Of a stretch of DNA of 64,000 nt, positions 56,106-64,000 are shown in pieces. Position 1 is the first letter of the stretch. Every line of letters begins with the position of its first letter. The notes under the pieces were generated by a model. The model saw only the letters and a list, made by a program, of their open reading frames with translations, had not been told where the DNA came from and did not search any database. The DNA lies in contig NC_090442.1 of NCBI RefSeq assembly GCF_031143425.1, positions 423,663,776 through 423,727,775 on the forward strand, written 5' to 3'. Made by a program: the position numbers and the translations under genes. Source of the DNA: Pleurodeles waltl (Eukaryota; Chordata; Amphibia; Caudata; Salamandridae).

Positions 56106-56545
56106 TCTTCCATCAAATATATAGTCAATTCTACTGTAGGATCTATAGGGAGAAGAAAAATCACAGTAGGAGAGTTGGAGGGCTCTGTTGGATTTTTCAT
56201 CCTCTAAACATCACTTACATTATATTGCATTAGTGGCTATATTAGTTGTTTCATGCTTTTGGTGTCAGATCCTTGCATTCGGGAGCCCTCTCTAGACAAT
56301 GCACAGTTAAAATCTCCAGGCCATAACATTAGCATAATTGCATAAGAGTTAACCTTTCTTCTGAATTGCAGGAAAATTATTGGATTTGATATGGCCGGGG
56401 CATGTACGTTTAACATACATGGTTCCAAGCTACTCATCAAACCACCTAGCAGCACAAATCTATCCTCTGGCTCTAATTCCATGTTTTGCATTTTGTGCGG
56501 TACATTTCTGACAATCCAGATTGCAGTCCCTTTATAAGTTTATAT
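56106..56545 (-). pseudogene. L1-type endonuclease fragment
   Basis: Minus-strand reading gives NVHAPAISNPIIFLQF, MLMLWPGDFNCALSREGS (the GDFN box with preceding residues changed) and, in a second frame, RMKNPTEPSNSPTVIFLLPIDP. These match the order of an L1 endonuclease from the YAPN box to the R-x-D region. Two stops. LTR C lies against its C-terminal side, so the LTR probably inserted into this LINE. Confidence 0.65.
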
Positions 56546-57321
56546 AGGAGTAGGGTTTCACCGTAGCTGTGGGAGGCTTTCACAGTTTCGTGCAAGGAAG
56601 CCTTTAGCAGACAAGATCTCAGGTTAGGGATAGTAAATATATCCAGAAAAACTGAAACACCTATTTAGCCAAATGAAGAACAAAATTAAGGCTTCTCTTC
56701 GATGCACCATGCCTCCTTGCCCCTGTATCCTGTTCACTGATGAGATGAAAGAAGGGAAAGAGGAGAATCTCTGGCATAATTTAACCCTCCTTAACCAGGT
56801 GAACAGGGAAGAGGGTCAGCTGTTGCACCAGTCGGTGATGGAGAGCTAGCCACTGGGCAAACAGGTCAGGCACAGGCAGATACAGTACAGATAGACAGAG
56901 TACAGCAAGAAGAAATTCAGTAAACAAGTGTGGGTAATATGATGGCAAGGTATGGTGCTGACATCACAATCCCTCACTTACATACTCCTTTGAGGTCAGA
57001 TTATTAAATAGGAAAGCGCCAGACTAACCGCTAAAAAAAAAGAGATCGATCTAGGATGGAGACAGTAACTGCAAAGACATCCCCACTGACGACAATGAGA
57101 GTAAGAGCGCCTTAGATAAAACCCCACATTCATTTCTCTCCTTTAGACCAAGAGATGGGGGAAAAGTTACTGTTCAAGTTCCACGGTCTTCTCTAAATAA
57201 ATAGGTAGTTCCTTATGATACCAGTGAATCCCCAGAAGTTTAAGGTGGAAAGCCAAATCATCTTTAAATGATTTCCTCTCATATGGACCAATAATAATCA
57301 ATCATTGAAAGGTTTACTGCC
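56546..57321. other. Unrecognised sequence
   Basis: No supported gene. May include further LINE sequence upstream of the endonuclease, but I see no motif. Confidence 0.35.
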
Positions 57322-57329
57322 CATCGAAG

Positions 57330-57686
57330 CAGTGCTTGATTTGTAAAAAATTAAGGGCCAGGGCTCTCGTCAGTAGGCCACTACTGCTTGCTCCACCCAT
57401 TGCCCCTTCAAGCGTTACCAATGGCAGTACCAACACACCCGACAACCAACCACACACTTACAAGTATGGGAATTCAGACTCTTCCAGGCCCCCACAGCTA
57501 TCAGAACGGCTTTGGCGCAGGTAATAATCATTTTGAATGTATATTAATTTAATAAACAACAGCTGTTGTGCTCATCTCCAAATTAGACAGGCAGCGCCAC
57601 CATGTGGCAGACTTTCCTGAGTGCCGGTGTTGACAATTAAGTGCCGGAGCCGAGCACCGAAATCCACCAGCTCAAATCAAGCACTG
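57330..57686. mobile_element. hAT-type MITE, 357 bp
   Basis: TIRs CAGTGCTTGATTTG and CAAATCAAGCACTG are exact complements. Target duplications CATCGAAG (57322-57329) and CATCGAGG (57687-57694) match 7 of 8. Contains no transposase. Its ends resemble the 26442-26630 MITE (CAGTGCT...). Confidence 0.9.
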
Positions 57687-57694
57687 CATCGAGG

Positions 57695-59140
57695 TCTGAG
57701 ACCAATTGACAATGAAAGCTAATTAGTTCCAACTGACTCCGAGGAATGATGATAGCTGGCAACAGTACAGATGCACTGTTTAATACAAGAACTGAGGTCT
57801 GTGCAACTAAAACAACTAGATAATATTAACAAGTGTAAACAAACTGAAGGGGGATCCCCTGCCAATTATTTAGATAGATAGAAAAACCATTTTAAATCTC
57901 ATTCTGGTATGGTAAATGGTATAGAAAGTACCACAGTTTGCCGAAAGTCCAATAGCAACTGTAAAACAGTTATATCGTGTGGCAAAATGAAAGCAGGCAG
58001 AAGTTAGTAGCCAGGGCTAAACATTGTTTAGGAAACCAGGAGAGAACGAATGAATCAACAGAAAAAAAACATATTGCATCTCCAATCCATTCCAACCCTT
58101 CCAGCAGGCAGTGAGTGGAAGGGGCAGTGGAGAACAATGAGGCAGAGGAGATAGGTCAGGTCAGGGGTGGTAAATGGAAGAGTTCATTCCACCAGAAAAC
58201 TCCTTTTTAAATGTGGCCAACTGGGGCATTGGATGAGTGACTGAGCAAACCACCACAAGCCATCCTGTGACCAGCCTCCTCCACTTCCCCCTCCTCAACA
58301 CCAATATTGATCCTATTAGCACAGCCAACTACCATATGCATATCTTGATCTCTGTATATCGGAGAAGGCCAACATTCAAGGTGTTTTAAAGGTAACCCCA
58401 CTTTTTGCCTTTGTGCTAGGTGCTAACCGGTCTGCTCTAAGGAACTTCGTTTTCCATTCCCTCCTCCCTTTTGCAAAAAAACATTAATGCAGTGGCATAC
58501 CCACACTATGTCACCAGCTTTGTTTCTATGTCCCTGGGTCCTATTACTGACCAACGTGTTTTTCTCCTAAGCCCTACTTACGCTGTCAATCTATTGGGTG
58601 GAATCTTCTGTGTAAATTAAATGGTACATGAAGAGCCTTTTTGGGTGTTCTGATTGACAACAAAAATGTTGTAATAGCCTTGTTGAATCCATTTCCTCCC
58701 TTTTTTAATATTATCAAAGCTGCAACTCCCTTTCAAGATGTGTCTGCCATGTTAAAAAAAGGTCATCCACTCACAATGGTCCTTGCGCGCAAGTTAAGTA
58801 AGAAGGGTTGTAACTCTTGACCCTGTTAATATCCATCAGAACCTAAGAAGGAATTGCCCATACACATCAGTGCTCTCTCTTGCCTGAAGCTGAAGACAGA
58901 ACAATGTTGGTCTGTACTATCTGCATTTGTAATACCTTTATTTTGATCAAAACGTCTGGAAACAAAACATACTATTTTGTGAAAGACTCATATACTATTC
59001 ATTGTGCAGGGTTGCCTATTTTCTGTCAGGAAGCAGGGCTGGAGGTATTTGCTTTCTGCTTAAAATTTAGTGAACATGGGGTGCGGCGATAATTCAAACC
59101 TGCTTACAGTGAGTATATCTTGGGGAAGGAATTGCTGGCA
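57695..59140. other. Unrecognised sequence
   Basis: No supported gene or named repeat. Confidence 0.35.
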
Positions 59141-59149
59141 AACCCTGAG

Positions 59150-61241
59150 GAGTGTTAGCACTGCATTTGAATTGCCCTGCCTTATGTCTAGGGGATATTG
59201 TCTGATTTATGAGGGGTAACATAGGCATGTTTGGTATGGTTGTAATGGTGGTGAGAAATGCTGCTTACTGGGGTAAGTGAATATTTTATTACTATTACAG
59301 CATTTCGCTGTGCTATGACTCTGGTGTTTTGCAGCTTGACTCCAATCCACGTCTGGGCAGAGTGACAGTTGGGCTTTGTGCATTCTTCTCAGACAGCCTG
59401 TACACAGGGAGGGTGGAGGTGTCAGAGAGGTGCATCTACATTTTGAATGGTCTTCCTGTGCTGAGAGAAGGGGGAGGCGGGGCACGCATGCATCCGTAAA
59501 GGCTGTGCCCTGGTCTCACACAAAAGAGTTGTTTACTCCCAACTGATGTTTGGAGCCTGTGCTGGAGTAGAGAGGGAACACTCCCAGAAACAGTTGTAAC
59601 TGGTTGAAACCCACTCCCCCGCTCATTTGAAATGCTTTGCAAAATTGAGTGTAAGTACACAGGATTTTTCCCCACAATTTGGAGACACATTGTAACTGAA
59701 ACATACCTGTAACTGGACACAGAATGCTGCTGGAGGGATTCCCCAGAAACCACCTTGGACTGCTGCTGCTGTGCAGACCTGTGCCTTACCTTGTCACTTG
59801 GAGGAACTGCCAACTGCCTGCATCTACCTTGTGCGGGCCTGCTGCTGGGCCCCACCACCCTGTTCTCCATTTTGCTGTGTCCCCCAGGGCCTGGGTGCTG
59901 TGGCCCCTGACCGCTGCCATCGTCTGTGGAAGCGCTTAGGAGAGTTCTTCTCCTCATGCCCCCAGCACTTTGAGAACAATCTGTTTAATTGCTTCACAGT
60001 GCTTGGAGAGTGCTTTTCTTGGATTGCCCTTGTGCTCCGAAAGCGCACCTTGGAATCCTGATATCACTGCTGTGACCAGAGCGTTATCAAGTTGAAGCAC
60101 GCTGAAGACCTGGGGCACCCTTGAGTGAAGAAAGGAGCGAGGGCACTCCTAGTGTGCCCGTGGGGCAAAGCATGCTCCGAGGAACCCCCCCCGGGGCACA
60201 AGCAGGCACCCATTTTGGTGCCCGCTCACTGCTGCAGCCTGGGCGGGCTTTTCTCTTCCTTTGGGCAATGGACAGGGAAGGAAGCCTCATCGGAGGCCCC
60301 CCACCCCACCAGGAGCCCTCATTCTTGTTCAAGAGACCACAGGCGGATTGGAAGCCTTGCCGGAGCTCCCCCCGCCAGGTCCCATCTGTGGCCCTAATTG
60401 ATGTTGTTGGCTGCGCCCCCACTGGGAGGGCCCATTGTGGTCTGGGGGCCCCTAGAGATCATGGGTCCCAAGAGGAGCCCAATATAAAAACCAGAGGAGG
60501 TGCGTGCCACCCCCCTCCCTCTAACATCAGCACGAGGCCCCTGTTGTGCCCAAGGAGTGACGGGGGCCCCCCTTGTTTTCTTTCATGGTACTGAAAGTGC
60601 CTTCTCATCAAAAACAGATACTCTTTTGTGGAAACACGATTTCCAATGTTGCCGGTATGGACATTATGGACTGGTGTGCTAACCTGTTTTCTATATGATG
60701 TGACATATATGTGCTGATGTTCCTTTTATGGGCGTGACATGCTGATATGTTTTTATGACTTGCCATATGTTTTCTAATGTTCCTGGTATGGGCATTTATA
60801 ATATTTTCTATGACAAGTGCATTTCTTTACTAATGTGACTCCTGACTACTGCTTATGTTGCAGAATACTAAGTAACCTGTGTTTTTTGTGTCAGTACTGC
60901 TGGTTTCTGCAGAGTAACTATTGTGTAACGTTCTGACAACTGCTTGGGTAGCAGGGTATTACTGACATGTTGTGTTTGGTCTAATGATGTTTGGTGCAAT
61001 ACATTTTATTTTTAGATAACTTGGTGTTGTGTTCCTGTGTGGGGTATTTATTCCGTCATGTGTGTTGTGTGTGTTGTGCAAACGCTTTACACATTGCCTC
61101 CGGGTTAGGCCTGACTGCTAGTGCCAAGCTACCAAGGGGGTGAGCAGGGGTTATCTTGGACGTGTAACTCTCTTGACTAGAGTGGGTGGGTTCTGCCTGG
61201 CGTAGGTGCATACCCTAGCCAACCAGAAACCCCATTTCTTA
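59150..61241 (+). mobile_element. LTR of the TGTTAG family, 5' end lost
   Basis: The 59340-59460 region matches the inverse of 9950-10100 (CAATCCACGTCTGG, ATTTTGAATGG(G)TCTTCCTG). The end GGGTGAGCAGGGGTTATC ... AACCAGAAACCCCATTTCTT matches the LTR ends at 22430-22545. A GC-rich block (60090-60590) has no counterpart in the solo LTR at 20417-22545. Left boundary uncertain; no domains. Confidence 0.6.
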
Positions 61242-63420
61242 ATAGACACCTTCATGCATAACATCAGCTACAAGTGGTCTCAAAAGCGGCACATATTTAC
61301 AAGCCCTTACTGCAACATTAGCATCATGTTGTGTGATGCCAATGTGGACTCAGGCCGTTCCCCTTGTGCTACCTTAACAAAGTCACACAATGCATGCAAA
61401 GATCCACTTTGTACATCTTTGCACCACTATATACCTGCGTCATATACGATGTCGATGTATGCAAGGAAATCTTTACGCAGGGAGGGAATAACAAATGGAG
61501 CAGACATTCCATTAAGATTGCACTGTGCTATTTGTATACGTAATTTGTGAGATCTGCCAAAGGCATATGTGAAAGTGATGCTATCATTCTAAGCAATGGA
61601 CCTCCCTGTGCTTTGCTGCACTAATTATATCATTTATGGTGCCAATGCAGTAAAGCAACATAAAAGTGAAAAAAATAATGAGGCTACTGGAGAAATGTCA
61701 CCATGGTGACTAGTAATGTAAACATGGTGGTTCTTTGGTGTTGCTGGCTGGGGAAAGGGTGCTGCTAGAAAAATGGTGGTCTGGGAACAATGTACCAAAT
61801 ACACAGAAAGTTTGCCCTATGTGTGATGCAAAATGCAACACACAATGAATGAATCCAATCTTTGGAAATACAAATGTGTTACACACCCACTTGTCACTCA
61901 CACACCTCCCTTTAGTTCCCTGACTACATTGAACCAAATACAGATATGCAATATTTGTAAAGGCATCAGAAGCTGGGTGGATCACACATGTGCTGCATGG
62001 GAAGATCCCAAATATACACATGGAGTGCCTACTACATGCAGTATCAGGTGTAAGATGGGGAAATGAGATTTAGAACAGGATAAGGTTTGCAAGATGCCTT
62101 ACCTTGACATGGTACTCATGAGTTACTACTATCCACCACTGGAGTGTACTGTAACAAAAAGGTGCATTGGTAGAGCACTATGATGTCTGTGTCAGAATTT
62201 TGTGTCACATATGAACCAATTTTTGAAGAAAGGCGCAGTGCAACAGCTCAGCTTGCTGTGCTGTGCTACATCATGTGGAATGAGCAGGAATGTGTAGTTT
62301 TCACAGATAGTCAATGCATCCCTTTATTAACCTTGTTTATGTCACAACATATGACGGACAATACCAGCTTTGCCACACAAACTGCATGGTGTAGGAGTAT
62401 CCCTCTTGCCGGTCTTAATGCACACGTGCAGGAAGGCACACATCCTACAAATTCAACTAACAGGAATGCTGTCTGGCACTTGCAATGATTCATGATGCTT
62501 TCAACACACATTAAAATTAGTCCACAATAGGATTACAACAATGTCAGTCACCAGTACTACGACTGCAATGCCACCCCTGATGTGGTGTCCAAACATGATG
62601 CATCCACACATCAACAAGCTTCAAAATGTGTAATGTCCTCATGCCACCTCACGTGTGTTGTCTGAGTGTTGTAAGTGGGTGAGCTTTCCACATGCATCCC
62701 CCTAGCCACTTTGAGTTATGTGTTCAGAATCCTGCACCACACAATGCAACAATGTGAACGGTGCAAACAGTAAAGTCTACCTTCCAGCAAAACAGCACTC
62801 ATTTCCGAGATGCAGGCATCCTTGAGGCCTGCAACAAGGAAACCTATGATGCATGGATGAGTGTTGTTCTGCAAGAAGGGAGAAATTCCTTTTTGCACAC
62901 ATACACACGAGATTGAATCTCACAGTGGGTGGTGCAGGATGCTGGACACATGATTCAAAGTGGCTAGGAGGATGCATGTTGACAGCTCAGACCCCTCCAT
63001 CACATCAACAACACATGTAGGGTGTCAGAGGTGTCAGTGACTCACTCAAATATCTCTAAAAACAAATGCTACATATTCTGTACATCTCCATTTGTGGTGT
63101 GTGCACAAATCCCTAACAACACCCATGGCATGCATATTTAACACAGTCAAATCAATGAAAGTGGAACATATGTAGAGACCATGGTAAGGCAATCAAAGTG
63201 CGGGTAACACACTGGAGAATGTGGACTTGCAAATTGTGCCAATGGTGGCTCCATTGAAATGATCCTCAGATGGCACTGTGCTACTAGGGGTCCATAAATG
63301 TGTGCCTTGATGTGTGGGTCTGTACCATGCCACAAAGCCACCAGTAGCAAGTAAATGATGACTCATGTCAACAGTCACCACAGTCCAATATTGACCTTTC
63401 ATTATCCCATTGCCGAGGTT
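61242..63420. other. Unrecognised sequence with a fold-back
   Basis: No supported gene. Contains the inverted repeat listed below. May be intron or flank of the element whose exon is at 63421. Confidence 0.35.
62640..63010. repeat. Imperfect inverted repeat (fold-back)
   Basis: Left arm, about 62689-62740: CATGCATCCCCCTAGCCACTTTGA, then ATCCTGCACCACA. Right arm, about 62927-62983: TGGTGCAGGATGCTGG, then TCAAAGTGGCTAGGAGGATGCATG. Homology continues weakly outward (GTCTGAG / GCTCAGAC). The loop is about 190 bp. Confidence 0.7.
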
Positions 63421-63720
63421 GAAGTCTTTGCTCCTGCGGAGCTGCCACTCCTGGATTTTCCTGATGATCTTGATGACCAGCTGCTGAACATCAATGCTGA
63501 AACTCTCCAGGATGCCCTGGGTTCCTTCTAGACACCATCTCCAGTCACAGGGAGGACACACATTGTTGTGGGGTTTCCATTTGAACCACCTATTGACCAA
63601 CACACTGCACCAACCAGTCCATCCACAGCCCTGGACTGTGAGGACCTAGACGTTACCCTTCAGGGGACAGTGGTAGGAGTCCAGCAGGAGCTGGCACAGC
63701 AGGTGCGGGGGGATGGAGAC
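63421..63720 (+). pseudogene. Probable Harbinger Myb-like C-terminal exon, interrupted
   Basis: One frame reads EVFAPAELPLLDFPDDLDDQ, then after a TAG near 63529 PTSPSTALDCEDLDVTLQGT and VGVQQELAQQVRGDG. An acidic, Thr/Pro-rich segment followed by a QQEL-type helix is what the C-terminal half of these accessory proteins looks like. It is cut by the LTR at 63721. Composition-based call only. Confidence 0.35.
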
Positions 63721-64000
63721 TGTTAGAAATGGGGACTCTGGTTGGCAGTCAGTTTGCACTTTGTCCAAGCAGGGACCCTCACTCTGGTCAGGAGATACAT
63801 ACTTTAGATAAGGCTTGCTCACCCTCTTGGCAGCTTGGAACAAGCAGTCAGGCTTATGTCAAAGGCAATGTGTAAAGTATTTGTACCAACACACACAGTA
63901 ATACGGAGAAAAGACTACAAAATGGACACCACACCAGTTTAGAAAAATAGGCAATATTTATCTAAATCAAACAAGACCAAAATGATAAAAATTCAGCATA
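63721..64000 (-). mobile_element. LTR of the TGTTAG family, reversed, running off the window
   Basis: TGTTAGAAATGGGG at the start, then TCTGGTTGGCAGTCAG and AAGGCAATGTGTAAAG, parallel to 8591-8850 position by position. The preceding GAGAC (63716-63720) should be duplicated past the window if this is an intact insertion. Confidence 0.85.

Noticed and set aside
60121..60594. 157-codon plus-strand frame
   Set aside because: GC-rich LTR sequence with no domain or codon pattern to support a gene.

Overview
The window looks like intergenic DNA from a very large vertebrate genome, most likely a salamander or newt. I infer this from the dense, multi-level nesting of retrotransposons, the giant (2.1-2.6 kb) LTRs, Ty3/gypsy elements of the deuterostome Gmr1 type, an L1-type LINE, Penelope-like elements, Harbinger and hAT transposons, and an endogenous retrovirus. 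I found no host gene, tRNA, rRNA or CRISPR array. Every coding segment I can support belongs to a mobile element, and most are broken.

Layout. (1) 1-7017: Harbinger material, with a Myb-like C-terminus, a degenerate HARBI1-like transposase (-), a three-exon Myb/SANT-like gene (+) and four tandem arrays, ending in a TIR at 6993-7017. (2) 7021-25330: an old Gmr1-like element (copy B, +) whose 5' LTR is opened by a second LTR (about 7660-15675). That LTR is itself opened by a reversed solo LTR (8591-10848), a Penelope-like fragment (11306-13211) and a hAT-like MITE (13506-14473). Copy B has gag, protease and integrase, then a solo LTR insertion (20417-22545), then RT-RNase H. (3) 25331-28788: mostly unrecognised sequence with a small hAT MITE and a LINE scrap.

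(4) 28789-45485: a Penelope tail joined to an L1 (-) with a 5' UTR, ORF1 and partial ORF2. ORF1 is split by a young, nearly intact 10.95-kb Gmr1-like element (copy A, 33032-43981, -) with twin 2.6-kb LTRs and a CCAAT target duplication. Its leader carries a 630-bp MITE made of serial hairpins. (5) 45486-54054: an endogenous retrovirus (-) with 5' LTR, Lys-type PBS, gag lacking a zinc knuckle, pro, pol and env. It resembles spumaviruses/class III and is cut off in env at the L1 5' end. (6) 54055-64000: a second copy of the 7660-15675 LTR, an L1 endonuclease scrap, a hAT MITE, a large LTR, an unrecognised stretch with a fold-back, a probable Myb-like exon and the start of another reversed LTR.

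In both Gmr1-like copies pol runs protease-integrase-RT-RNase H, the Ty1/copia-like order known from Gmr1 elements, instead of the usual Ty3 order. Target duplications and interrupted reading frames give a relative insertion history: L1 before copy A; copy B before its solo LTR; the 7660-15675 LTR before its three inserts.
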